Part shown: positions 42,580 through 50,947 of the stretch, piece after piece
How positions within the stretch are numbered: position 1 is the stretch's first letter
How the letters are laid out: each line of letters opens with the position of its first letter
Source: Sphingomonas gilva
GTDB taxonomy: Bacteria; Pseudomonadota; Alphaproteobacteria; Sphingomonadales; Sphingomonadaceae
NCBI RefSeq assembly: GCF_003515075.1
Contig: NZ_QWLV01000006.1
Span: 1 to 64,000 of the forward strand
Direction of reading: 5' to 3'
Length of the DNA: 64,000 nucleotides
The notes under the pieces: model-generated
The model's database searches: none
Told to the model about the DNA's origin: nothing
Seen by the model: the letters and a program-made list of their open reading frames with translations, nothing else
Program-made: the position numbers and the translations under genes

Positions 42580-43526
42580 CGCTTGTCCTTCAGCACGCGC
42601 GCCTGGAACAGCGCGGTGAGCACATCCTCATCGGTGCGCGGATCGATCAGGTCCTTTGGCGCGCCGCCGGCGTCTTGCGCAAGCGCGGCGACGCGGCCGC
42701 CATTGGTGAACCAGCCGTCCGGCTCGCGCGCGGCGATCGGATCGCGATACGCCTCGTCGATGGTGACGATCTCCCAGCCGTCCTTGCGCAGCCCGGCGAC
42801 GACATCGGCGATGTACATGGCGTTGAGATCGGTTTCGTGGAGGAGGAGCACCTGCGCCGGCTGGCGGCCCAGCGCCTCGCGGGCGATGCGATCATAGAAA
42901 TTCGCCGCGCCGACCAATGTCTCGACATAGAGATCGCGCAGCGCCGCCATGTCCATCTCGCGCCCTTCGCGCTTCGCCTCGTTGGCGAGGGCATCGAGAT
43001 GCCAGTCGTAATTGTCGACGGTGACATAGCCGTTGGCGAGCCCACGCTGGGCGAGCGCGGCGCGCACCTCGGCCCGCTTGGCGAGATCGCCGCGGCCCTC
43101 GTCAAGGAACGGGAAGCGATACCAGGGACGATAGCCTGCGCGCCCCTTCAGCCAGGCGGCTGCGCGATCGATATCGGCGATATAGTCGGCGGCGGGCGTG
43201 CGCGAGAGCCATTTGTGGCTGTAGCTGTGATTGGCGATGACGTGGCCGGCGCGGACATAGGCGTCGATCCGCGCTTCGCCGCCCTCGCCGTCGGGCTTTT
43301 CGAGGTTGCCGGGCGTGACGAAGAACGCCGCCTGATCGACGCCGCCCTCCTTCAGGCCCGCGATCAGCCGCTCGGTGCGCTCGTCGGGGGTGAGGAAGGC
43401 GCCGGCGTGGCGCGGCACGTCATCGAAGCTGAGCGCGATGCGTTTCTGCGCGGCGGCGGGCGCGGCGAGGGCGAACACCGCCCACAGCGCGGCCAGCCAG
43501 AACGCGGCCGCCCTCACGCCTCGCAT
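42576..43526 (-). CDS. Secreted polysaccharide deacetylase
   Basis: NodB-type carbohydrate esterase (CE4) with a signal peptide (M-R-G-V-R-A-A-A-F-W to A-A-P-A-A-A-Q, about 1-27). Metal site: S-F-D-D-V-P (Asp pair) and N-H-S-Y-S-H (His residues). Y-R-F-P-F and L-L-L-H-E-T-D-L-N-A complete the fold. ATG 43526 gives 316 residues and overlaps the upstream lipoprotein gene by 13 bases; its stop overlaps the next start. The substrate may be a cell-wall or exopolysaccharide glycan. Its place inside the valine run is odd. Confidence 0.9.
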   Translation of the reverse strand: MRGVRAAAFWLAALWAVFALAAPAAAQKRIALSFDDVPRHAGAFLTPDERTERLIAGLKEGGVDQAAFFVTPGNLEKPDGEGGEARIDAYVRAGHVIANHSYSHKWLSRTPAADYIADIDRAAAWLKGRAGYRPWYRFPFLDEGRGDLAKRAEVRAALAQRGLANGYVTVDNYDWHLDALANEAKREGREMDMAALRDLYVETLVGAANFYDRIAREALGRQPAQVLLLHETDLNAMYIADVVAGLRKDGWEIVTIDEAYRDPIAAREPDGWFTNGGRVAALAQDAGGAPKDLIDPRTDEDVLTALFQARVLKDKR

Positions 43527-44095
43527 TTCCGGTAGCGGAGCGCACCGGGCATGGCGTCCTCGCCATATTCGCGGCGGACGAGCGTGCGGCCGCGATCCTG
43601 CCCGTCGAGCAGCACGCGCCGCGTCCAGGTCTGGCCTTCGCCGGTGAAGGCGAACTCGGCCACGATGCGCGAACGGTCGCGCTCGATCACGCGCGCGAGC
43701 GTGCCGCGCGACTCGTAGAAGCGCAGCGTGTCGCGGTTGATCCGCAGCAGCCCCTTGGCGTCGCCGCGGGTCGAAGTGCAATCGGCCGGGGTCAGGCCCC
43801 AACGCCCGCGCAGCTGTGCTGGTATCGTGACGGTGGCGGTGTCTTCGGGTTCCTCTCCCGGTTCTGCGGGCGCCGGAGCAGGCGTCGGGGCAGGTGAGGG
43901 CGCGGGCGCTGGCGTGTCCGAATCCTCGGGGGTGGGGGCCGGCGTGTCGTCCGCAGGGTCAGCCACCGCATCGTCGGTTTCCGCGCCGGTATTGCTGGCC
44001 GGCAGGGCGTCGTTGGCGGGCAGCGTCTGGTTCGCCGGCTCGCCGCCGCACGCGGCGAGCGCCAGGGCCAGCGCGGTCATCGTCAGGTTACGCAT
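43514..44095 (-). CDS. Lipoprotein with Pro/Ala/Thr/Glu linker
   Basis: 193-residue lipoprotein: M-R-N-L-T-M-T-A-L-A-L-A-L-A-A-C with lipid Cys16. A low-complexity acidic linker of about 65 residues follows (D-T-P-A-P-T-P and A-P-S-P-A-P-T-P-A-P repeats), then a small domain starting L-R-G-R-W-G-L-T-P-A-D-C-T-S-T-R-G-D-A-K-G and ending K-C-E-A. The start is ATG 44095 with GAGG six bases before; ATG 44107 overlaps the upstream stop and is the alternative. The function is unknown; the domain may bind or inhibit an envelope protein. Confidence 0.77.
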   Translation of the reverse strand: MRNLTMTALALALAACGGEPANQTLPANDALPASNTGAETDDAVADPADDTPAPTPEDSDTPAPAPSPAPTPAPAPAEPGEEPEDTATVTIPAQLRGRWGLTPADCTSTRGDAKGLLRINRDTLRFYESRGTLARVIERDRSRIVAEFAFTGEGQTWTRRVLLDGQDRGRTLVRREYGEDAMPGALRYRKCEA

Positions 44096-44103
44096 TACAC
44101 ACC

Positions 44104-44688
44104 TCATCTTTGCATGGTCGCGCCGTGCGGAGCCGGAGCATCGGCATCATCCATGGAGCCGATCGTACCGAGGTCAATCGTCCAATCGCATACGGTATCG
44201 GATCTTCGCGTCGAGATGCGGCTAAGGACGGCGGCATCTCGCGCATCTCCCGTCAACGCGCCGCCGTCGATACCGGGCAGCACATATCGCCCCGAGGCGT
44301 CCACGAGATGATAGGGTAAGCCCGCATCGCCGCGGGACTCCGACGCATGGCGATGCAATCCCGGCAACCAATCCACGGGCACGCGCCAGCGCGTTCCATC
44401 ATTCGGCCAGAAATCCTCATCGCCGAACCGGATCGTTCCCGTCGATGTTTCTATCACGTTCAGGAAACTTCCCGATCGTCGACGCTCGGCGCGCAGCCGG
44501 TCCCCACGGCGCAGGGCAAAGGCGAAGTGCCGGCTGCACGCGATTCCGGGGCCATGCAGTAGTTGGGAGTCGGCCGCCTTGCGCGCGATCGACGTGCAGA
44601 TGAAGCGGCCGGCGCTACCATCACCCGGATCAAGGACCGCGCATGTGGGCGCCACCGCTTGAAGCGTAAGGGCGAGGACGAGAGCCAA
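44104..44688 (-). CDS. Hypothetical protein after mmsA
   Basis: 194-codon frame beginning at TTG 44688, only 3 bases after the mmsA stop, and ending in overlap (ATGA) with ATG 44107 of the next gene. The first 16 residues (M-A-L-V-L-A-L-T-L-Q-A-V-A-P-T-C) resemble a secretion signal. The body is Arg/Asp/Gly-rich, has no known motif, and its base composition is less GC-biased at third positions than its neighbours. It is supported mainly by tight spacing on both sides. Confidence 0.5.
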   Translation of the reverse strand: MALVLALTLQAVAPTCAVLDPGDGSAGRFICTSIARKAADSQLLHGPGIACSRHFAFALRRGDRLRAERRRSGSFLNVIETSTGTIRFGDEDFWPNDGTRWRVPVDWLPGLHRHASESRGDAGLPYHLVDASGRYVLPGIDGGALTGDARDAAVLSRISTRRSDTVCDWTIDLGTIGSMDDADAPAPHGATMQR

Positions 44689-44691
44689 TTC

Positions 44692-46188
44692 CTAACCCAT
44701 CGTCGGGATGACGAACGCGTTCGATCCGTCCGGCGATCCGTCGGGCCAGCGCTGGGTGATGGTCTTGACTTTTGTCCAGAACTTCACGCCCTCCATGCCG
44801 TGCTGGTTGGTGTCGCCGAAGGCCGAGCGCTTCCAGCCGCCGAAGGTATGATAGGCGACCGGCACCGGAATCGGCACGTTGATGCCGACCATGCCGACAT
44901 TGACGCGGGCGGCGAATTCGCGCGCGGCGTGGCCGTTGCGGGTGAAGATGGCGACGCCGTTGCCGTATTGGTGCTGGCTGGGGAGGGCGACCGCCTCCTC
45001 GAAATCCGCCGCGCGGACGATCTGGAGGACGGGGCCGAAGATCTCCTCCTTGTAGCTTTCCATGTCAGGCGTGACGCGGTCGAACAGGCTGGGGCCGATG
45101 AAGAAGCCCTGCTCATGCCCTTGCAGCGCGAAGCCGCGGCCGTCGACGACCAGTTCGGCGCCTTCGTCGACGCCGGTCTGGATCCAGTTCTCCACCCGCT
45201 GCTTGTGCGCGGCGTTGACCACCGGGCCGTAATGCGCCTCGGCATCGGTCGAGACGCCGACGCGTAGCTTCTCGATCGCCGGGATCAGTTTTTCACGCAG
45301 CGCGTCGGCGGTCTTGTCGCCGACGGGGACGACGACGGGGAGGGCCATGCAACGCTCGCCGGCCGATCCGAAGGCGGCGCCGGAGAGGTCGTTCACCACC
45401 TGATCGAGATCGGCGTCGGGCATGACGATGCCGTGGTTCTTCGCCCCGCCCATTGCCTGGACGCGCTTCCCGGCGTCGACGCCCCGCCGATAGACATAGT
45501 GCGCGATGTCGGACGAGCCGACGAAGCTCACCGCGCTGATCGCCGGATGGTCGAGGATCGCGTCGACCATCTCCTTGTCGCCGTGGACGACCTGGAGGAT
45601 GCCTTCTGGCGCGCCGGCCTCGAGCATCAGCTCGGCAAGGCGGACGGGGACCGAGGGGTCGCGCTCGCTGGGCTTCAGGATGAAGGCGTTGCCGCAGGCG
45701 ATGGCGACGCCGAACATCCACATCGGGATCATCGCGGGGAAGTTGAACGGGGTGATCCCCGCGCCGATGCCGAGCGGCTGGCGCATCGAATAGACGTCGA
45801 TCCCCGGGCCGGCGCCTTGGGTGTATTCACCCTTCAGCACATGCGGGATTCCGCAGGCGAACTCGATGACGTCGAGCCCGCGCTGCACATCACCCTTCGC
45901 ATCGGCGATCACCTTGCCGTGTTCTGAGGAGAGCATCTGGGCAAGCTCGTCGATATTCGCTTCGACCAGCCGCTTGAATTCGAACATCACGCGCGCGCGG
46001 CGCTGCGGGTTGGTCGCCGCCCAGCCGGGCTGCGCCGCCTGCGCCCTGGCGATCGCCGCGTCGAGATCGGCCTGTGTGCCGAGCGGGACGCGCGCCTGGA
46101 CCTGGCCGGTGTTGGGATCGAACACGTCGGAATGGCGCGCGGCGGCGCCGGTGTGGCCGCCGGCGATGAAATGATCGATGATGCGCAA
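44692..46188 (-). CDS. mmsA: Methylmalonate-semialdehyde dehydrogenase (CoA-acylating)
   Basis: Converts methylmalonate semialdehyde to propionyl-CoA (and malonate semialdehyde to acetyl-CoA) with NAD and CoA, the last step of valine degradation in this run. The aldehyde-dehydrogenase fold is shown by P-F-N-F-P-A-M-I-P-M-W-M, K-P-S-E-R-D-P-S-V and the nucleophile Cys in G-E-R-C-M-A-L-P; the E-to-non-acid change at the second site is typical of CoA-acylating members. It has 498 residues. It is first of the minus-strand valine run and divergent from the Cds1-like gene. Confidence 0.95.
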   Translation of the reverse strand: MRIIDHFIAGGHTGAAARHSDVFDPNTGQVQARVPLGTQADLDAAIARAQAAQPGWAATNPQRRARVMFEFKRLVEANIDELAQMLSSEHGKVIADAKGDVQRGLDVIEFACGIPHVLKGEYTQGAGPGIDVYSMRQPLGIGAGITPFNFPAMIPMWMFGVAIACGNAFILKPSERDPSVPVRLAELMLEAGAPEGILQVVHGDKEMVDAILDHPAISAVSFVGSSDIAHYVYRRGVDAGKRVQAMGGAKNHGIVMPDADLDQVVNDLSGAAFGSAGERCMALPVVVPVGDKTADALREKLIPAIEKLRVGVSTDAEAHYGPVVNAAHKQRVENWIQTGVDEGAELVVDGRGFALQGHEQGFFIGPSLFDRVTPDMESYKEEIFGPVLQIVRAADFEEAVALPSQHQYGNGVAIFTRNGHAAREFAARVNVGMVGINVPIPVPVAYHTFGGWKRSAFGDTNQHGMEGVKFWTKVKTITQRWPDGSPDGSNAFVIPTMG

Positions 46189-46285
46189 AAGGGGTTCCTC
46201 TCTTTGGCGGCCTTCTAGTCGCGGGTGATACCAAATCTCAAGGGCGGCTCTGGCGATCCGGCGAGACGGTGCTTATGGCCGCTTG

Positions 46286-47371
46286 ATGGACCATGGAAGC
46301 AATAACGCGCCGTGCCGCGATTGGGTGCGCTGGGCGATCGGGCGGATCGATGCGGATTACACGCGTTCGGCGGATACCCATCTGATCCCTGTGGAGATGC
46401 CCGCGCTGCCGCATATCGCGCTGTATCTGAAGGACGAGGCGAGCCATCCGACGGGGAGCCTGAAGCACCGGCTGGCGCGATCTTTGTTCCTCTATGCGCT
46501 GTGCAATGGCTGGGTGCGCGAGGGGATGACGATCGTCGAGGCGTCGAGCGGATCGACCGCAGTCAGCGAGGCGTATTTCGCGCGGATGCTGCGGCTGCCC
46601 TTCGTCGCGGTGGTGCCGCGGACGACCGCCCAGGAGAAGGTCGCAGCGATCGAGTTCCAGGGCGGGCGGTGCCATTTCGTTGACGATGGCGGGGCGGTCT
46701 ATGCCGAGGCGGAGCGGCTCGCGGCCGATCTGGGCGGGCATTATCTCGACCAGTTCACCTATGCCGAGCGCGCGACCGACTGGCGCGGCAACAACAATAT
46801 CGCCGAATCGATCTTCCAGCAGATGGCGCGCGAGCCGCATCCGATCCCGCGCTGGATCGTCTGCGGGGCGGGGACGGGGGGCACATCCGCCACCATCGGG
46901 CGGTTCGCGCGGTATAACCGGCATGCGACGCGGATCTGCGTGGCCGATCCCGAGGCTTCGGTGTTCCACCGGCATTGGGCGGATCGATCGGTGACGGTGG
47001 CCACTGGTGGGATGTCGCGGATCGAGGGGATCGGGCGGCCGCGCGTCGAGCCCTCCTTCATCCCCGACGTGATCGACCGGGTGGAGGTGGTGGACGACGC
47101 CGCGAGCATCGCCGCCGCCCGCGTGCTGAGCCTCAGGCTGGGACGCCGCTGCGGCGGATCGACCGGCACCAACCTGATCGCCTGCGCGCGGATCGCGACC
47201 GGGATGGCGGCGGCGGGCGAGGCGGGATCGATCGTCTCGATCCTGTGCGACGACGGCGCGCGCTACGCCTCGACCTATTTCAACGACGGCTGGCTGGCGG
47301 CGTGCGGGATCGACGTCGCGCCGTGGGAGGCGAAGGTGCAGGCGTTCTTCGCGAACGGGCGGATGGAATAG
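46286..47371 (+). CDS. PLP enzyme, Cds1-like cysteine desulfhydrase/synthase family
   Basis: Fold type II PLP enzyme related to cysteine synthase and to mycobacterial Cds1, which breaks cysteine to pyruvate, sulfide and ammonia. PLP lysine K60 ([11 protein letters not shown]) differs from the Cys[15 protein letters not shown] replaces [17 protein letters not shown] binds phosphate, and C-G-G-S-T-G-T-N near the end is Cds1-like. ATG 46286 gives 361 residues. Whether it makes or breaks cysteine is not shown. Divergent from mmsA; repeat A6 begins right after its stop. Confidence 0.85.
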   Translation: MDHGSNNAPCRDWVRWAIGRIDADYTRSADTHLIPVEMPALPHIALYLKDEASHPTGSLKHRLARSLFLYALCNGWVREGMTIVEASSGSTAVSEAYFARMLRLPFVAVVPRTTAQEKVAAIEFQGGRCHFVDDGGAVYAEAERLAADLGGHYLDQFTYAERATDWRGNNNIAESIFQQMAREPHPIPRWIVCGAGTGGTSATIGRFARYNRHATRICVADPEASVFHRHWADRSVTVATGGMSRIEGIGRPRVEPSFIPDVIDRVEVVDDAASIAAARVLSLRLGRRCGGSTGTNLIACARIATGMAAAGEAGSIVSILCDDGARYASTYFNDGWLAACGIDVAPWEAKVQAFFANGRME

Positions 47372-47461
47372 CGTCGCCCATGCGCAGGCAGGGGCCGCTG
47401 TCGGCACACGCGAAGCCGGATGCGCCACAAACTGAGCGGCCCCCGCCTTCGCGGGGGCGAT
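47372..47461. repeat. Family A repeat, copy A6
   Basis: Ends CGTCGCCCATGCGCAGGCAG and CGCCTTCGCGGGGGCGATG. It starts on the base after the Cds1-like TAG and ends 4 bases from the convergent phosphatase stop, so it fills the whole gap. Confidence 0.9.
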
Positions 47462-47465
47462 GGAC

Positions 47466-48164
47466 CTAGGCGATCGCCACCACCACCACCGTCACATTGT
47501 CCGTACCGCCCTCATCGAGCGCGGCGGCGATCAGCGAATCGACCGCGGATGCGGGTTCCTGCGCCAGCAAGCGGGCGATCGCATCGCCCGCGACAAGGCT
47601 GGAAAGCCCGTCCGAGCAGATCAGGAAGCGGTCGCCCGGCCGGGCCTCGCTGACCGTGCTGTCCGGCGCGGTCCAGGCGTCGATGCCGATCGCGCGGGTG
47701 ATGATGTTGGCGTGCGGATGGCGCGCGGCCTGTTCGGGGGTGAGCGTCCCGCTGTCGACCAGCTCCTGCACCAGGCTGTGATCGCGCGTGAGCTGTTCGA
47801 GCCGCCCATCGCGCAGGCGATAGACGCGGCTGTCGCCGATCCAGAAGGCGGTGACCTCGCCGCCCGAGAAGGTCAGCCCGGCGACGGTGGTCCCGCGCTC
47901 GTCGCCCGCGCCGTGCACCGCCTCATGCGCCGAGGCGAGCGCGGCCTCGATCGCGTCGATCGTCACAGGGCAGGAGAGCGCGCACAGCGCGCGGATCGCC
48001 TCGGTCGCCGCCGCGCCGCCGCCGACATGGCCGCCCATGCCGTCGGCCACGGCCCACAGCCCCGATTCGGGCGCGTCGAACAGGCGGTCCTCGTTGACCT
48101 GGCGGACCCGGCCGACATGGGTGCGCGCCGCCGAGCGCGCCGTGAGCGTTGGGCGCGGCTGCAT
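47466..48164 (-). CDS. PP2C-family protein phosphatase (PppA/Stp1-like)
   Basis: Metal-dependent Ser/Thr phosphatase. V-N-E-D (23-26), A-D-G-M-G-G (40-45), F-W-I-G-D-S-R-V-Y-R, L-I-C-S-D-G-L-S and G-G-T-D-N-V-T give the full PP2C metal site. ATG 48164 gives 232 residues, all phosphatase domain. It lies 17 bases after the TagH-type FHA gene, which follows a Ser/Thr kinase; such a kinase-FHA-phosphatase set controls T6SS firing in Pseudomonas (PpkA, Fha, PppA). It would reverse the neighbouring kinase's phosphorylation. Confidence 0.92.
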   Translation of the reverse strand: MQPRPTLTARSAARTHVGRVRQVNEDRLFDAPESGLWAVADGMGGHVGGGAAATEAIRALCALSCPVTIDAIEAALASAHEAVHGAGDERGTTVAGLTFSGGEVTAFWIGDSRVYRLRDGRLEQLTRDHSLVQELVDSGTLTPEQAARHPHANIITRAIGIDAWTAPDSTVSEARPGDRFLICSDGLSSLVAGDAIARLLAQEPASAVDSLIAAALDEGGTDNVTVVVVAIA

Positions 48165-48181
48165 GATGGGGGCGTGTAGCG

Positions 48182-49198
48182 TCACTTGGCGTCGCGCGAC
48201 AGTCTGGAGACGGTCTCGCCATAGGCATCGACGAACGCCTGGTTGAGGCTGCCGTCCTCGCCCTCGTTCAGCTGGCGGGCGAGATCGGCGTGGCGTTCGC
48301 CGGCCTCTTCCCAGGCGAGCGCGGCCTTGCTCTTGAGCAGCGAGCTCTTGCCGGCGACCGCCTTTTCGACCTTGGCGGGATCGAACGCGGCGACGGCGGT
48401 CTCGATCGACGCCTTGAAGCCGGCGAAGGTCGCGACGAGGTGGCGCTTCACGTCGGAGAAGCTCGCCTTGAGCGCCGCGGGGCCGGACAGGAAGCTCGAT
48501 TCGCCCGCCATCAGCAGGTCGATCGCGAGCCGCTGGGTCGGCGCCCATTTGAACGGGTTGTTGTCCGCCCCGCCGATGGTGGTGAGCGCGAGGCGATATT
48601 GCGCGCGGGCGCGGTCGCGCTCGGACATCAGATCGCCGACGCCGAGCACCATCTGGCGATAGACCGCGCCGGCGCGGCGCATGATCTCCGCCGGGCTTTC
48701 CGCCGAGAAGGCCGAGACGTCGAGCCCCGCGCCCTCGCAAAACGCCTCGAGCAGCGATCCTTCCTCGCCCAGTGCGGTGATCATCACCGGATCGTCCCAG
48801 TCGCTCGGCACCTCGACCGACGTGCCGAGCGGCGGGGTGAGCACCATCGTGCGGCCGGCGGCGGCCGGATCGAGCATCGCATCGGGCGCATGCTCGGCGA
48901 CCATGCGGTAACGGCCGAAGCGGATCGCGCGCGGCACCGCGAGCGCGACATCGGCGCGGTCGGCGAAGCGCGCCTCGGTCTCCGCGTCATAGACGCCGTT
49001 GGCGCCGAGCGCGCGCAGCGTCAGCCCGTCGGGCCCGGCATGGAGCTCGCAATGCGCGCGGCTGATCTCGCATTCGGGATCGGTGATCACCCAGTCCGAC
49101 GCGGGATCGCGGCCGATGCGCATGACGCCCTCGCGCAGCATCCGCGCGTCGACCGGATTGACCTCGTCGTCCTTCTCGAACAGGCGGAAGACGTACAT
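48182..49198 (-). CDS. tagH: FHA-domain protein with TagH C-terminal domain
   Basis: 338-residue cytosolic protein. The N-terminal FHA domain (about 1-100) holds R-I-G-R (27-30), S46 and H49 (S-R-A-H) and N-G-V-Y, the phosphothreonine-binding core. The C-terminal half (about 145-310) has the TagH/T6SS-FHA signature: L-L-E-A-F-C-E-G-A-G-L, M-R-R-A-G, N-N-P-F-K-W-A-P and L-K-A-S-F-S-D-V-K-R-H. Such proteins bind a phosphothreonine target of a PpkA-type kinase and license T6SS assembly. Its ATG overlaps the kinase stop codon (ATGA). No T6SS structural gene is in the window. Confidence 0.82.
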   Translation of the reverse strand: MYVFRLFEKDDEVNPVDARMLREGVMRIGRDPASDWVITDPECEISRAHCELHAGPDGLTLRALGANGVYDAETEARFADRADVALAVPRAIRFGRYRMVAEHAPDAMLDPAAAGRTMVLTPPLGTSVEVPSDWDDPVMITALGEEGSLLEAFCEGAGLDVSAFSAESPAEIMRRAGAVYRQMVLGVGDLMSERDRARAQYRLALTTIGGADNNPFKWAPTQRLAIDLLMAGESSFLSGPAALKASFSDVKRHLVATFAGFKASIETAVAAFDPAKVEKAVAGKSSLLKSKAALAWEEAGERHADLARQLNEGEDGSLNQAFVDAYGETVSRLSRDAK

Positions 49199-50871
49199 CA
49201 GGCCGCCCTCTTGCCGAAGGTGGTGGCGCGCGGCGCGGGCGTCGGCGCAGGCGCGGCGGTCGAGATGCGCGTGTGGAGCAGCGCGGCGGCGTCCTCCTCG
49301 CGGTCCAGCCGCGGCTCGATCGCCGCCGCCATGCGGTTGAACGCGTCCATCAGCCCGCCCAGCTCGTCGCGGCGGCGATGCGAGATGCGGAAGGCCAGAT
49401 CGCCCTTGGCCGCATCGTCGAGCGCGCGGCGCAGGCGGCGGACGGGCCGCGAGATCATCTGCGCGCTGGCGAGGCCGATGGCGAGGACGATCCCCATCAC
49501 CACGACCGCGAGCGCGATCAGCAGCATGCGCGTGTTGGCGATCGCCGCATCCAGCTCGTCGCGCTTCAGCAGCAGATCGACCTTGCCGAACTCCGCGCCG
49601 GCATAGGTGATCGGGCGAACGAAGCGATAGCCCTGCGCGGTGCGGGTGGCGTTGCCGACCTTGGTCTCGCCGCCGGGCGCTACGTAGCGCTTGCCCTGCA
49701 GCCGCGGATCGCTGGCCGCGCGGATCACCCCGCGATCGTCGGTGACGACGAGTCGCGCGACATTCTCGTTGCGCACCGCGGTCGCGACGAACGCCTGCAG
49801 CGGCACCCAATCCTGCATCTCGGGCGGCAGCCCGGCGTTGCTGGCGGCATAGACCGCCGCGTTGCTGGTGACGAAGCCGGTGATCGAGCTGCCCGAGGTG
49901 AGCGTCATCCGCTCCAGCGTCTCCGACTGGCGGTCGAGCACCATCGAGGTGCTGAGCGCGAGCGCGCCGGCGGTGGCGGCGCCCAGGATCAGCGGCAGCT
50001 TGACCTTGAGCGCGAGGCCGCGGCGCTTGACCGGCTCGTCTGCGGTGATCGCGTCCAGCTCGCGCTGCAGCGCGTCGCGCAGCTCGTCGCCCGACTGGAA
50101 GCGCGCTTCGGGCTTCTTCGCCAGCAGTTTCTCGATGATGAACTTCAGGCCCTTGGGGCAATCGCGCACGCTGCGTTCGATCGGCGCCGGATCGGCCTGC
50201 GCGATCTGGATGGCGAGCGTGGCGAGGCCGGTCGCGGTGAACGCGGTCTTGCCCGTCACCATTTCATAGAGGACGACGCCCAGCGAGAAGAGATCCGAGC
50301 GCGCGTCGACGGGCAAGCCCATCGCCTGTTCGGGGCTCATATAGCGCGGCGTGCCGATGACCTGGCCGACTTGGGTCGCAAGCGCGGCGCGCTCGGTCGC
50401 GGCCTCCTGGCCGAAACGGGCGATGCCGAAATCGAGCAGCTTGGGCGTGTTCGCATCGGCGAGGAGGATGTTGGACGGCTTGATGTCGCGGTGGACGATG
50501 CCGTTCCTGTGCGCATAGGCGAGCGCGTCGGCGAGCTGGCGCGCGATCTTCAGCGCGCGCTCGGCCGGGAACCGCCCGTCCTTCATCAGCTCGTCGAGGC
50601 CGCGTCCCTCGACGCATTCCATCGCGATATAGGCGAGCCCGCCGGTCTCGCCGACGTCGAAGATCGTCGCGATATTGGCGTGGCTGAGCATGCCCGCCGC
50701 CTGCGCTTCGCGCAGGAAACGGCGGACGATGTCCGGATCGCGCCGGAACTCGGGCTTGAGCACCTTGATCGCGACCGCGCGCGCGATGTCCGGATCATGC
50801 GCGCGATAGACGTCGGCCATCGCGCCCTCGCCGATCCGCGCGTCGATCTCGTAACGTCCGATACGCTCCAT
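49198..50871 (-). CDS. Transmembrane Ser/Thr kinase with HAMP domain
   Basis: 557-residue kinase. The catalytic domain (about 1-270) has a Gly-loop I-G-E-G-A-M-A-D-V at 13-21, K36, HRDIKPSN (127-134), DFG (147-149) and S-P-E (179-181). A first TM helix is near 283-305, then a periplasmic sensor of about 130 residues, a second TM near 440-462 and a HAMP domain (R-P-V-R-R-L-R-R-A-L). This layout fuses a eukaryotic-type kinase with a histidine-kinase-style sensor. ATG 50871 was chosen with GGGGAC before it. It is coupled to the FHA gene and followed by the phosphatase. Confidence 0.9.
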   Translation of the reverse strand: MERIGRYEIDARIGEGAMADVYRAHDPDIARAVAIKVLKPEFRRDPDIVRRFLREAQAAGMLSHANIATIFDVGETGGLAYIAMECVEGRGLDELMKDGRFPAERALKIARQLADALAYAHRNGIVHRDIKPSNILLADANTPKLLDFGIARFGQEAATERAALATQVGQVIGTPRYMSPEQAMGLPVDARSDLFSLGVVLYEMVTGKTAFTATGLATLAIQIAQADPAPIERSVRDCPKGLKFIIEKLLAKKPEARFQSGDELRDALQRELDAITADEPVKRRGLALKVKLPLILGAATAGALALSTSMVLDRQSETLERMTLTSGSSITGFVTSNAAVYAASNAGLPPEMQDWVPLQAFVATAVRNENVARLVVTDDRGVIRAASDPRLQGKRYVAPGGETKVGNATRTAQGYRFVRPITYAGAEFGKVDLLLKRDELDAAIANTRMLLIALAVVVMGIVLAIGLASAQMISRPVRRLRRALDDAAKGDLAFRISHRRRDELGGLMDAFNRMAAAIEPRLDREEDAAALLHTRISTAAPAPTPAPRATTFGKRAA

Positions 50872-50947
50872 AACGTCCCCGTGACCCGTGGCGCCCCCAC
50901 GCCGGTTCAAAGGCTTAGCGGGGAGGCGTTAAGACAAGGTGTGCGTG

